Origin: Apostichopus parvimensis | Lineage: Eukaryota > Echinodermata > Holothuroidea > Aspidochirotida > Stichopodidae | Reading direction: 5' to 3' | DNA length: 20,610 nt | Assembly (NCBI GenBank): GCA_000934455.1 | Contig: KN882839.1 | Coordinates: 143,792 to 164,401 of the forward strand | In this document: positions 1-9,885 of the stretch, one piece after another | Layout of the letters: every line of letters begins with the position of its first letter | Position numbering within the stretch: the first letter of the stretch is position 1 | Position numbers and translations under genes: made by a program | Notes under the pieces: generated by a model | Seen by the model: only the letters and a program-made list of their open reading frames with translations | What the model was told of the DNA's origin: nothing | The model's database searches: none

Positions 1-204
1 TATATATACATTAGTGAGAGAAGAGAAATGGAAATGTCAAAAAATGGAGTTGTCGGTGTAAGGGGTAGGGCGAGGCGCACGCCCCTTCCGAAATCAGCGA
101 TCCTTCACTGGCTACTCTGTGCATATAATAGGGATCAGCGCTGTAATTATGACTGTTCCTCTTTCTCTTCCTGGTGTCTTGGCGTTTATCTTCTACTCCC
201 TCAT

Positions 205-336
205 TTTCTCCTGTTTCTCTCTTTCTTCTTTTTCTTTTCCCTTCCTTCCTCTCCTTCCTCCTCTTCCTCCTCTTCTTTTCTCCTCCTTTTTTCCCCTAAT
301 TTCTTCTCTTTTTTTTCTCTCCCCTTTTTCTTACCC
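205..336. repeat. Polypyrimidine tract with GC-rich border
   Basis: About 130 bases of almost pure C/T (the looser CT-rich zone is 155-336), followed by 'ggtgggcgcgcgcccctgac' (337-356) and 'ggatacgcgcctgat'. The G/C-rich 'ggcgcgcgcccc' border resembles ends of non-autonomous transposons seen in marine invertebrates. It is open in two frames only because of its composition. Confidence 0.7.
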
Positions 337-396
337 GGTGGGCGCGCGCCCCTGACGCCCCTCTCCCTGGATACGCGCCTGATACGTTCGGCATAG

Positions 397-961
397 TTCT
401 ACATGATTCACATTAAGTATACCTACCTTCAAATATTATTATAACATCAGCAAATCATAAACGAAATTTTGGCATAAAAGACGTAAATCCAGTTGTATGT
501 CCCAGAGAACGACTGACACACTGACCGTACACACTGAATGTTACAATGATGGTTACACAATATGTCTGTACGTAGATCACTGTATACGGCAGGATTGCGT
601 GTACTTTGAAAACAGGTGTTTATTGTTGAAATGTAAAGAAGAAAGGAAGCTTCCTTTGAAATTATTTAAATTTTTTCACTTGTGTAATATTCGAGCTTCG
701 ATTTTAGTTCAACAAATTTGACTTGATACGGTACCTCTTGAAAATCCCAGGTTTTTCTTTTAGGGCGGGGGAGGGGGGGGGGTTGTTAATGTTCATTGTC
801 GGTCCAGTTAGTGTCATTGATTACGTAAAATAGTGTTTTTGAGCTAATTGTTTTGCAAGTAAATAGTGAGTTTATGACATTTAAGATAAAATGTGGACCC
901 CGTTGCAGTACATTACATACAATAGTGACACTGTCCTTTATACTAATTCACATTTGACACG
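397..961. other. Left flank of the 7-kb element, nothing coding seen
   Basis: AT-rich sequence with a G-rich run at 764-782. The 74-residue open frame at 497-721 has no features. If the receptor gene continues past the transposon, its next exons would be expected here or beyond the left edge. A donor-like 'gaaggtaggt' exists on the minus strand near 430, with no exon I could define. Confidence 0.4.
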
Positions 962-963
962 TA

Positions 964-1250
964 CACTCTAAAAACAAAAGAGTGAAATTTCACTCTCATC
1001 GCGGATTGATTTTTTTTCGCTCCGAAGGAGCGGAAATTCACTCCATTGGACGGCAGGAAATATCATATTTCCAAGCCGAAGTACTTAATATTCACACTTT
1101 CCCAAAGAGTGAGGAAATGAGCCAATCAAATGGAAAGGACGCTCACTCTCTCCATGGAGTGAATGATCAGCCAATCAGTATGCGTCTTTTGTATGCATGA
1201 GGTTTACGCATTGACTCCATTTTTCACTCGACGCGTTTGCCTTCCAAGTT
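964..1250 (+). repeat. Left subterminal repeat region of the 7-kb element
   Basis: Copies of gagtgaaat/ttcactc and diverged palindromic pairs (CGCTCCGAAGGAGCG at 1018-1032, tccattgga at 1042, ctccatggag at 1150-1159) spread over about 290 bp. In CACTA elements such subterminal arrays bind the transposase. This end is more diverged than the right end. Confidence 0.75.
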
Positions 1251-1272
1251 CTTATCGTTTTTATACCCAAAA

Positions 1273-1336
1273 ATGTCCTGTTCGCAGTGCCTAAAAGACA
1301 GGGGTTTTGGGGATGATGTGATTCAGTTGTTTGGAG
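1273..1336 (+). CDS. SAMD3-like gene exon 1
   Basis: It opens with ATG (aaaATGT context) and ends at donor GGAG|GTAAGT in phase 1. The CLKDRGFGDDVIQLF stretch has the Gly-Phe and 'VIQLF' spacing of SAM helices 1 and 2. Confidence 0.5.
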
Positions 1337-3304
1337 GTAAGTTTATCAAGAAAATGTTGAAAGAATGTGAAATAGTATCGAACTAAGAGTAAGAATGTTG
1401 CCATGGCCGCAGGTCTCTTTGCCTACATTCGATAGGCTATGCTCTTAAACGTTACGCTTAACAGTGTATTTTAACGGAAACCGTTAACGTAGGGTTGGAC
1501 ACTATGCACATAAGCACATATTTATAAGCTAGTTGTTTGGAGGTCTATGCCTAATGAGTAATGTTAGGCCTACTACTACTAGTAGTATACTAGAATTAGG
1601 CCTATGACAAAATAGTATGAGTAGTGTGCCAGAAGCTAATGCAGCAAAGGCCCAGGAATTGTGTCTCTCTTTATGAACGTTTTCTTTATATTTTTTTTAT
1701 TTTACATATTAAGATGTATTTTGTCACATTGACACAGAGAAATCAGCAAGAGAGTGACTAGTAATTACCAGGTTGTTTTTGGATACATATTTTTGTCACA
1801 GGTGGGAAATTCGGAATAATTGTAAATTTCCTGAAAGAAAATAACAAATTAATAATATAAACTTTGCATGACACACAATTGCTGTAATCAGCATAACTAT
1901 CATGAATAGCAATATCATATATGGTATTGGCCCTAGTAATATAGGCCTATCAAGTATCATTTTAAATAAAGATCAATATAGGCCTAAGCCTATCAATCTA
2001 TCTTCAATGTAGGCTACATGAGAACAATACTATATGGCTTTAAGATTGTAAAATTCACAGTACAGACAGCAATGAGTAATACTGTAGAAAACCAGTTAGA
2101 GCCTTAAAGGTATACCACTACTAAGAGTAAACACTCTTGTAATCTACCAGTTAATATAACAAATATGTTACCAGTTTCACTATTTAATTCAGAAGGGAAT
2201 ACAAATATGGGCAGAAAATCTGAATGATTGATTACAAATAGGAATGCTAATGGTCCTACGCAGGAGAGAAGGAAACTTATAGTTATGACGAAAGATTGCA
2301 TGAACTTCTAACCCCTAAAAGGGTATATCCTAGGAAAGGTACAAATGCTAACACATGGTGTATGGACACAACAAATAAAACAAGCTCAAAAGCAATGCAA
2401 GATTCCACTACTTTAAGATGGGGTGCCATATGTAAAGGAGAATAATGGCTTCATTGACAGTACAGACAGCAATGAGTAATACTGTAGAAAACAATTCAGA
2501 GCCATACCATTAGTAAACAGCCTTGCCTTTCACCAATTACTACAGCAAATATGTAACCACTTTCACTATTAAGTTCACAACGGAATACAAATATGGGCAG
2601 AAAATACCATTACACTATGAACTGTGTTGGAAAATCTGCATGATTGATTACAAAAAGGAATGTTAATGGTCCTATGAAGGAGAGAAAGAAACTTATGCCG
2701 CAAGATTGCATGAACTTATAACCCCTAGGAGGGACTATCAAAAGGGAGTTACAAATTCCTACACACAGCGAATGGAAGTTGCAAATAAAGAAAAGCTTCT
2801 TCTCTTGATGATCCCTGCACTGCATGCTGTAGTCACAATCTTCAAGGTCTTAATTGAATTTTAAGATGGGAAAGTTCTTAGCACAGACATTTTGTACTCA
2901 AGCTTTTCCAATCTTTCAAAATCTTAAGCACAGCTTCAATTAATTATGAAAGTTATTTAACTAGCAGTGGTCTTACTTAAGAAAACGCCAAGGTCATCCT
3001 GGCCTGTATTAGGTCCGTATTAAAAATCTACTAAATGTATGCAAACCAAAGCCAAAAATGTACCCAATCTTTAACAGATTTTGATGAACGTTTTGCTGGT
3101 ACTACATCTGATGGCTTATGTATTTTAAAACAGTGTATTTATGTGTGTGTATACACAATCATATACCCCTTTAGTTTCTAAACGTTGTTGGCCCTGTGTT
3201 ATGAAGTATGCATATGCTTATATGGAATAAAAAATATATATACAGCCTAGCCATTATCACTATCATATTGCTATGAATGTGTATAATTTTGTTCTGTCTT
3301 TTAG
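1337..3304 (+). other. First intron of the SAMD3-like gene
   Basis: About 2 kb, AT-rich, with several 'taggcctat' motifs at 1565-1990 and the direct repeats at 2055-2800. A possible extra exon after 'caatctttaacag' (ends 3077) did not give a convincing SAM continuation. Confidence 0.5.
2055..2800. repeat. Two diverged direct repeats of about 340 bp within the 7-kb element
   Basis: The block starting 'cagtacagacagcaatgagt' at 2058 recurs at 2458. Further matches in the same order are 'acaaatatgggcagaaaat' (2201 and 2587), 'tgattgattacaaa' (2225 and 2641) and 'gattgcatgaact' (2294 and 2704). The second copy has an extra 30 or so bases. Related minus-strand frames (VGPLAFLFVINHSDF versus IGPLTFLFVINHADF) reflect this duplication, with no other sign of coding. 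Confidence 0.8.
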
Positions 3305-3478
3305 GAGCACTACTATGATAACGGTCGAGGCTTCGTTGAATATAGGCTGAAGACCATCAGGGCAGGACAAGCTTCACATATGAAGAAGTCCGTTCCGAAA
3401 AAGCAAAAAACAGCTGTCGCGTCTAGAAGGGATTATTCAGACGAAGTAAACCTTTCTCCAGCAGAAATTATGGAAATG
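3305..3478 (+). CDS. SAMD3-like gene exon 2
   Basis: A 58-codon exon between 'tttgttctgtcttttag' and ATG|GTAAAC, phase 0-0. It reads EHYYDNGRGFVEYRLKTIRAG, then a Lys/Arg/Ser-rich linker, then NLSPAEIMEM. The start may be the remainder of the SAM domain (shortened), with LKTI as in its last helix. Confidence 0.6.
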
Positions 3479-3587
3479 GTAAACTGATCCTTCATTTATC
3501 AACTCTCAGTTGCATGGTCTATGTTTTGCATGTTATATTGATATGTTCTCATTTTGAAGTATCAAATTCAATGATTTTATTTTTCAG

Positions 3588-3752
3588 GTTGAATTCTTGA
3601 AGTATCACCCACCTGTCTCTGAAAATCTTACCAAGCTAAAAGCCAATTTCCGTGCAACGCATTCCTACAGGCAGAAAGGGATAAAGGACCACAATCCTTC
3701 TGTGACTGAAATGTTTGCTGACTGGTCAAGATATCGAGATATGCTTGAGCTT
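3588..3752 (+). CDS. SAMD3-like gene exon 3
   Basis: A 55-codon phase 0-0 exon with acceptor 'tatttttcag' and donor CTT|GTACGT. It encodes an amphipathic helical segment with K/R-rich repeats (RATHSYRQKGI) and the FADWSRYRDML motif, comparable to the 'W..R...I.....V.....W......' pattern of SAMD3-like proteins. Confidence 0.7.
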
Positions 3753-4137
3753 GTACGTTTTAGATATGCTTCTTTTTTAATTTATATAACAGGAAATCAC
3801 CTTGCTAAGTATCAGTCAAATTGTTACCCCAGGTAGCTTTACTGAAATGTTATTTTCCAATTGAACCAAATGTTTTCATGAAATATGCATACATATATAC
3901 AGGTGTACAGAAATATATGAGCCTACTAAAGTTTGGTAAGTACTGGCTACATATTTTGTTAATATATTATCCAGAAAGGTGTCACCAACTTGTGTGCATA
4001 CCTTCCTAGTAGGTTACACCATTTACATTATTTTAATTTAAAAATTGTTGATTCTAATCGATTTGAATGTTTGCAGTAAATGTAGCATGATAATATTTGT
4101 GCAAAATATAATTTGTTTATCTTACTTGTATTTATAG

Positions 4138-4288
4138 ATTAACATCGAGTTTGATATGATGTATGAGTCAGGTAGTGAATTTCTTACCAAGTGGGGAAAG
4201 AACTTGGCGAAAAAGATCATTGCCGTTGCCAAGATGCAGAAGAAAGCAAGTTTAGAAGCCATTATGGGCAACTATGAAGGAGACAATG
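4138..4288 (+). CDS. SAMD3-like gene exon 4
   Basis: A phase 0-1 exon with acceptor 'cttacttgtatttatag' and donor AATG|GTGAGT. It encodes IEFDMMYESGSEFLTKWGKN and a Lys-rich helix. It continues the helical domain of exon 3. Confidence 0.7.
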
Positions 4289-5004
4289 GTGAGTAGCACC
4301 ATGGAATATCAACTTTGTACTTGTCTTAAGCTAACTTTGGTTTTATTCCAGAAACATATGTCAGGATTTGAACCTGGATTTAGCAAAATCCGTTATCAAA
4401 CTTTCTGTTCCAATAACGATTGTGATCTTATTTGCTACAATTATTTACTGGCACTACCATTTTTAATGTATTTGTTTAATGTAGCCAAATCTACTATGGG
4501 CTATTGTTGTTTAGTAGATATTAATTCTGGCAGACAAGTAACACTTGCATTGTCTGATTAACTATTTTTGCCCTTTATTTTGCACTTTAAGTAATTTGTG
4601 CTGCTTCAGATTGGTTGTAAATCACCAAACCTCCACAACTGTTTCTAAACAGTTACCAATTCATGGAATCTGATAGTACATCAACAGTACTAAGATTCCT
4701 GATTGTTTTTTTAATAACAACAAACCTTACAATTTTGACCTTGTCAGCAACCATGTGAGATATATTCAGTTATTATATACATTCTGATTTAAATAATGCC
4801 AAAGGATTAGGGTAAGTTAACATAAGAACTGTACATCGAGGGGGAATGTGTTGAAGCATGATAAACAGTAGTATGTTTTGCTTGTATCAACAGCACTAAC
4901 ACTAAATGTAGTTACTATTTATTTTGTAATTGCATGCTAATGACAAAGAGACTTTAAAGTGGCACAAAACTTTACATATTTGTAAACATTTGTATTTTAT
5001 ATAG

Positions 5005-5129
5005 ATATATATAGATATTTGACTGCCATGCTAAAGACAACAAACTTCAAGAAGAATGTCAAAGGAAAATCGACTTTCACAGCAGCAAGTATCCAAGATT
5101 CGTTTTCCTTCTTGCTGCAAACAAGGACT
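5005..5129 (+). CDS. SAMD3-like gene exon 5
   Basis: A phase 1-0 exon with acceptor 'gtattttatatag' and donor ACT|GTAAGT. Only this frame is open with the required incoming phase. It encodes DIYRYLTAMLKTTNF ... STFTAASIQDSFSFLLQTRT. Confidence 0.6.
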
Positions 5130-5269
5130 GTAAGTACCAAACTTTTCATAGCCATTGAAGTATCATAATCCCTGTTTATTGGGAGAAATCATTTACAAAA
5201 TATGTATGCAACATTTTGGGTGAAAAGTACCCCCTTCCCCCCAAGTACACATTCAATACACAGTGGGTC

Positions 5270-5350
5270 GGACACAGATTTGGGGTAATCGTAATCAGTA
5301 ATCGTAATCAATTAAATTTTCTCAAGTAAAGGTTATGGTAATCGATTACT
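5270..5350. repeat. Terminal fragment of another hAT-like repeat
   Basis: 'gtaatcgtaatcagtaatcg' (5285) followed by 'gtaatcgattac' (5339) is typical of the ends of some hAT-derived MITEs, in which TAATC units repeat. No partner end was found. Confidence 0.35.
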
Positions 5351-5383
5351 TTCTTAAATAATGCAATTGAAAGGATTCCATTG

Positions 5384-5786
5384 CAGGGCTGGTAATAACG
5401 AAGGCCGCGAAATCCATGGAGGTCGTATTTACTAAAACACCCATTCACTTGAATGCAATTCCAAGGAGATTCATAAAACCATTTTACAAATTCATGAAGT
5501 CCATGAAATCAACTTACACGAGATAAAGATCAGATAATATCAAACTATGAGTCATACATGTCTTTATGCATATTTAGTGATTTGTACATTATCTTAGCAG
5601 AGTTAATACACAAATCAATACTATGTGTAATGTGTTGTGCATCATATTCATAATATTACTTTAAGCTAATACTGATCTTTCTTTGGCTGTTTAGCAACAT
5701 AATTTGATGACCTTGGTGCCTTCCCGAATTTATAAATCACTGAGGTCAAATGGCCTTGCCTTCACCAAGCCTTATTTCCAGCCCTG
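5384..5786. mobile_element. Nested hAT-like MITE (about 403 bp)
   Basis: The termini CAGGGCTGG (5384-5392) and CCAGCCCTG (5778-5786) are inverted, with further matching 'aaggcc' / 'ggcctt' blocks inside. There is no coding capacity. hAT elements typically start CAGGG. I found no clear 8-bp target duplication. It sits in the last intron of the SAMD3-like gene. Confidence 0.6.
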
Positions 5787-5896
5787 CATTCAGTACAGTA
5801 GAAATCAAAAAGAAAAACAGTATTAATGCTTCCTGCTTCAGAGAGAACATATTTGGGATATGAGGATTATGTTTTGAAATTACTTTTTCCTTTCAG

Positions 5897-6016
5897 GTGG
5901 GCACCAGCGTTGGTCAATTTGTAAGGGAGAAGCCCCTGAAATATACCCAACCTTTCCTGTTGGGCCAGGTCCAAAGACAAGTCCAACCCAATTTTTTCTT
6001 GTTTGTGATGCAATAA
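5897..6016 (+). pseudogene. SAMD3-like gene last exon, frameshifted
   Basis: It starts after 'ctttttcctttcag' in phase 0 and reads VGTSVGQFVREKPLKYTQPF, then stops at 6014-6016. After the T6 run at 5992-5997 the neighbouring frame stays open (LVCDAISLQVGD...FDRLFKFHYFF) up to a stop at 6082-6084. That reading fits the C-terminal pattern of the family (a helix with DxLFK and aromatic residues). A one-base loss in the T run explains it. An assembly error in a homopolymer is equally possible. Confidence 0.55.
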
Positions 6017-6084
6017 GTTTGCAAGTTGGAGACTGCATCACGATTGCTTTTGACAGGCTTTTTAAATTTCACTATTTTTTTTAA

Positions 6085-7740
6085 ATCTTCATTTTGCCCT
6101 TCCATTAACTACTTTTTACAATTTTTTTGAAGGGCTGGTATTTAAGATGGTAAGCCCAGATAAGGTTAATCCCCAAGTTAGGTCCCTGAGTGTTTCACTG
6201 ACAAATGTGTAAAAATTCATAAATTTAAAGGAATGTAGACTCATATCTACTACTTTAGTTAAAATAGCATAATAACCCCCCCCCCCCCCCAATATATCTT
6301 AAAGAAAGGGTTTTAGACATTTTGCTATTACTTTTTGTGGCTTAAAATTTAAGTGGGTATTACTCAAAAAGTACAGCTACTATTTGGACTATTAAAAGAC
6401 CATCTTACTCAAAATTATACACACTTCTAAATGAATGAGAACTTTGACCTGTCTGTATACCTTTTTTTTTTTAACAAGCTTGATAGTTTTAAGAAAAGAA
6501 AATTTACTGTGACTGGGTTTTATCACTTTACATTCAGGAAAATTGTAAATGTGGTAGTTTGCATTCCCTCATCTTTTTATGATAATTTCCTTTTTCTGCA
6601 AAGGCATAACCCAGCCTATTGGCATTAAACTATTGAGACGGAAAACATTTTGGAACCCTGACTAAATTTACAATCCTGTTATATATTGCTAGTCACAATT
6701 GTTGAGGATAGTTTAAGTAAATAAGCCTTTGACTCGACGTTCAGTTTTTGATATATTTTTCATTCATCATTTTACATTATTACTTTGTATGGTCCCATAG
6801 CATCTGCTTAAGAACTGAAGAAAAAGCCTTTATTCAGACTCCACCATGATATTGAACTTATTAAACTATTTTAAGAATACCCCCTATTATATGGCAAATT
6901 GAAATTCTTTTTAGAGCGTATGGTTTGCAAAAACCAAATTGAATAGTTTTTGATCTAATTTCCATAGTCAGAAAGCAGATTTAATCATGCATTAATATGA
7001 AATGATCAGTTGATTTCCTTTCAAATTTTTGCATAAATTCCTAGTCTAAACTGAATAGTACTTGCCATCCAGTCGGTTGACAGGTTTAGATGAACAAAGG
7101 ATGGAGCTTTTGACTTCCATCTGTCAGGAATTCACCAAAGTGCTGCAACATATCAGTTTCAGAGTCATTGGCAGTATAGTATCCCGTGTGATTTTAGTTC
7201 TTCATATATTTTTCATCCCTGTACTTGAACCAGCATATTCATAAAGGCACCAAAACAAGTTTCGAACATGACAACTGTTTGCATAGAGCAGATGGAATTG
7301 TAAGATTGCCGAAAGTGATATTTGCAACTAAATTTTGAGTTATTGCAAACATACTCCTATACTTGTTTCATGGAGAAAACTAGAATTATTTTAATTATTG
7401 GAAAATCATATGAGAGTGAACCAGTTATTGCATATTTTTGTGCCTTAGTAGTTTGTACTTTTGCTTCTGTCTGGTTTTTTATCTGAAATTTTGTATCATT
7501 TTCACTGTTAAATATATATTTAAAATCATAAAATTGCTGTCTTTGTCCTTTCTTAAATTTGATAGCAGCGTCAAAATGTAGTAAATAGTCTTATCATCAG
7601 TCATGTAATTGCCCATTCCCTTGTCTTGATCTTTGTATGCGCCCTTGAACAATAGTAATATTTCTGTGAATAGATCGGGCCTTTCTATTGAGTCAGAAAT
7701 CCTATTCCTCAAAATCGTCAGTAAAATATCTTCAACTCTT
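6085..7740. other. 3' part of the 7-kb element without coding signal
   Basis: AT-rich sequence with a C14 run at 6277-6290 and several T runs. The few open frames are short and show no domain. A transposase would be expected in an autonomous element, but none is visible here. Confidence 0.6.
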
Positions 7741-7963
7741 TTAGAGTGAATTTCACTCTGATTCAAGAGTGATTTTTTCACTCTTTTTAGAGTGACAACC
7801 CACTCTTTTAGAGTGAAAAAGCTCACTCTTTTAAGGAGTGAACATTCTCACTCTTTTTAAAGAGTGAATTTCACTCGTCTTGGAGTGATCACTCACTACA
7901 CTCCAAGAAAGAGTGCGAATTCACTTCATTCGAGTGAAAATTCACTCTTTTGTTTTTAGAGTG
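7741..7963 (-). repeat. Right subterminal repeat region of the 7-kb element
   Basis: A dense array of about a dozen tagagtgaa/ttcactct units, often paired as small hairpins such as cactctttttagagtg. It is much denser and more regular than the left end. A minus-strand open frame through this region (7479-7826) partly owes its openness to the repeat, and I do not call it a gene. Confidence 0.85.
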
Positions 7964-8021
7964 TAATGAAGCGTCAACAACAATAGACAATTTGTCTGCA
8001 ATATGAGTTCAACATCGTTAC

Positions 8022-8217
8022 CTTGAGAAGGAAATTTCAATGTATAATATGTCGACATTGAGTTGATTCTACCATTGCTGTCAGTGGTTGTCAATTTTAA
8101 TTTCGTCAAAGTAAGGAATGTGAAAATTGTAAGAGTTATATCTCCAGATGATGTATATATGATCGCACATCGCATGCTGAGTACAACATTTGCAAATACG
8201 ATGGTATTCAGCAAGTG
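8022..8217 (-). CDS. Candidate exon 9 downstream of the NACHT exon (weak)
   Basis: An open frame starts after a possible acceptor (accgtcag, ending 8218) in phase 0, as exon 8 requires, and ends at a donor CAAG|GTAACG in phase 1. It would encode about 65 residues, including LTIFTFLTLTKLKLTTTD, which is loosely repeat-like. The polypyrimidine tract is poor, a second frame is also open over part of the stretch, and I recognise no family. The transposon end is only 59 bp further on. Confidence 0.25.
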
Positions 8218-8377
8218 CTGACGGTCTTGGTCTGCATTTGAATTTGTGTGGATCGCTTCCTGTTATGGTTTAAAACATGGTATGACGTAATGTTTCTTAT
8301 TTATACCTGTTTTTCTAGGTGAGTGATTGTTTTCTATATAGCTATTAAAACACGTTATTTCGTAAACCGTTACTTAC

Positions 8378-9885
8378 CTGATTTTTCGATGCAACATCTA
8401 GTATTTGTAGCGTAGACCTCTGTAGTAGTTTACTATCTTCCTTACTAATGTACGTATCTTCAGACGAAACTAAATCAGAAACTGATTTTAGAAATCTGTC
8501 AGTTTTGTCTTCCTGTTCTAGCATGCACAAAATTGCGAACTTTGTACTTTCTTTTTTCTTCTGAAGGTATTGGATAATTTTCTCTCCGGCAATTTTGTTA
8601 ATTCCACACGCAAATCTGTACAAATATTGAAGATCAAAAGGATCTAAAGTTTGCAAAAAATTGTCGATAGAACCAGTATATCTACCAGATAATTGTTCAG
8701 CAATGTAATGTGCAGCATACCACTCACAAAAGATTTTGTGGTAAAAGTGAACCTCTGTATTGTACTGAATATCATATTGTGCGTTTGGTGTATCCGCGAT
8801 ATTTAACACTTCTTCTTCCACGAATATTCCAATACGAAGATACTGGTCATAGAACTCATGTCCTAGCTGATTGCGAAGCTGCTCACGATTCCAAACAAGT
8901 TTCTGATTCTTTCCACTCAAAGCTTCAAAGGCGATTTTGTCTAGTACTTTGTGTTCTTTTTCTAACAACGCAAAGTTTGTGACATTTTTGTCTCTCATTT
9001 TATTCTTCATGTGACTGTGAAAACAAGATATCATATACCGGAAAAAACTAGTTACAGAATTGAATGTTAAAGAATGTTCCTTCTCGTACGTCATGTGCGC
9101 AAATGTTACAAAGAATAGAGGAACCTGACAGAGGTCATCAAGAACCGGATTCTCTTCCAATTTCCTCAAGAGCTCGTTCACTGCTTCTCCACATTTTCCA
9201 ACAACAGCCTTTTCAACATATTTTTTACGCGCCTCTTCACCGAACCCTGTAAGCCGAACACGGTCAGAGTGAGGTGCAAAATCTGTTGGTACACAAGATG
9301 GTCTTGTCGTTAGAATGACGTTAAACCCCTGAAACATGTCTTTCTTCATGATGTGATAAATGTCTGTTTCAGTACTTTCTTGATCGGGATACTCATCGAA
9401 GCCATCAAGTAAAACCAGCACGGAGCTCATGTGATTCAATATTTCTTTTATATCTTCCTCACTTATATCTGAATCCCTAGGTAGAATGAATTGTCTGATC
9501 GCACTAAAAATCGATTCGACTCCTCTAAGTTGCCTTAGACGTAAATATATAATAACGTCTACTCCACGTGATGAGGTCTTAGAGTGAGATTTGCACCAGT
9601 CATAAAGTAACTGTAAAGTCAACGTTGACTTGCCGTAGCCAGGTTCACCTTCAAGAATCTGTCGTTTTGTCTTTAAACAGTTTTCTTTGACTAATTCTTG
9701 ATAGGATGACAATTTATCCCACTGTGACTGTCCTCCAGATATACCTGTCATGTATTCAATACCGCCCTCAACAAATACCTTGTCCACGCAATACATCTTA
9801 TCTTTAATGTAGGGTATTGGTTGCACGAAATCGTAAAATATTTCATACTTTGCTTTTAAATGTTCGATGAAACGCTCAGCTTTTC
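8378..9885 (-). CDS. Exon 8: NACHT NTPase module
   Basis: A 1508-nt exon with acceptor 'ttcttcttttcacag' and donor CAG|GTAAGT. It encodes residues 520-1022. Walker A is GEPGYGKST (599-607), Walker B LVLLDGFDE (676-684), and the sensor-1-like strand ILTTRPS (710-716). The helical region has NPVLDDLCQVPLFF (765-778), as in NLR NACHT-associated helices. FYHKIFCEWYAAHYIAEQL (900-918) matches the conserved 'F.HK.F.E.FAA.Y' block of the winged-helix/superhelical part. All ATP-binding residues look intact, so activity is plausible. No death-fold domain precedes it in this exon. Without splicing at 8378 the frame runs ten more residues to a stop at 8345. Confidence 0.93.

Larger units (their letters stand above)
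1273..6016 (+). pseudogene. SAMD3-like gene carried inside the 7-kb element, probably broken
   Basis: Predicted plus-strand exons: 1273-1336, 3305-3478, 3588-3752, 4138-4288, 5005-5129, 5897-6016, all with GT/AG. Exons 2 to 6 are phase-consistent (0-0, 0-0, 0-1, 1-0, 0-stop). Exon 1 encodes MSCSQCLKDRGFGDDVIQLF, resembling the start of a SAM domain. Exons 3 and 4 (LTKLKANFRATHSYRQKGI, SVTEMFADWSRYRD, INIEFDMMYESGSEFLTKW) match in pattern a helical domain I remember from SAMD3-like proteins, which are numerous in fish and marine invertebrates. Two breaks: exon 1 ends in phase 1 but exon 2 is open only in phase 0, so an exon is missing or the frame is lost; and exon 6 stops early at a T run, while the neighbouring frame continues the expected sequence to a stop at 6084. 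Function unknown. Confidence 0.6.
964..7963 (+). mobile_element. 7.0-kb DNA transposon, CACTA/EnSpm (CMC)-like
   Basis: The left terminus CACTCTAAAAACAAAAGAGT (964-983) is repeated perfectly inverted at 7944-7963, and the match continues with GAA/TTTTCACTC. Both ends are flanked by TA (962-963 and 7964-7965), a 2-bp target duplication. The inner ends carry many GAGTGAA/TTCACTC subterminal repeats, as in CACTA-type elements, whose animal members have CACTNNAAAAA-like termini. It carries a spliced SAMD3-like gene on the plus strand and no transposase I can recognise. It lies just 3' of the receptor's NACHT exon, antisense to that gene. Confidence 0.8.

Noticed and set aside
28..396. 122-residue Phe/Ser-rich plus-strand frame
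   Set aside because: It is open because of the polypyrimidine tract, which lacks stop codons in these frames.
2104..2825. Two hydrophobic minus-strand frames that resemble each other
   Set aside because: The resemblance is due to the direct DNA duplication. There are many in-frame stops and no conserved splice sites.
3078..3150. Possible missing SAM exon after 'caatctttaacag'
   Set aside because: The phase-1 frame is open, but the only phase-0 donor is in a GT-repeat run and the sequence does not continue a SAM fold convincingly.
7479..7826. 115-residue minus-strand frame in the transposon
   Set aside because: Its N-terminal third is the subterminal repeat and the rest matches nothing I know. 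No splice context was found, though a small transposon gene cannot be excluded.
8710..9252. Plus-strand open frames of 90 and 62 residues
   Set aside because: They are antisense to the NACHT exon, have no splice or domain support, and are shadows of its codon structure.
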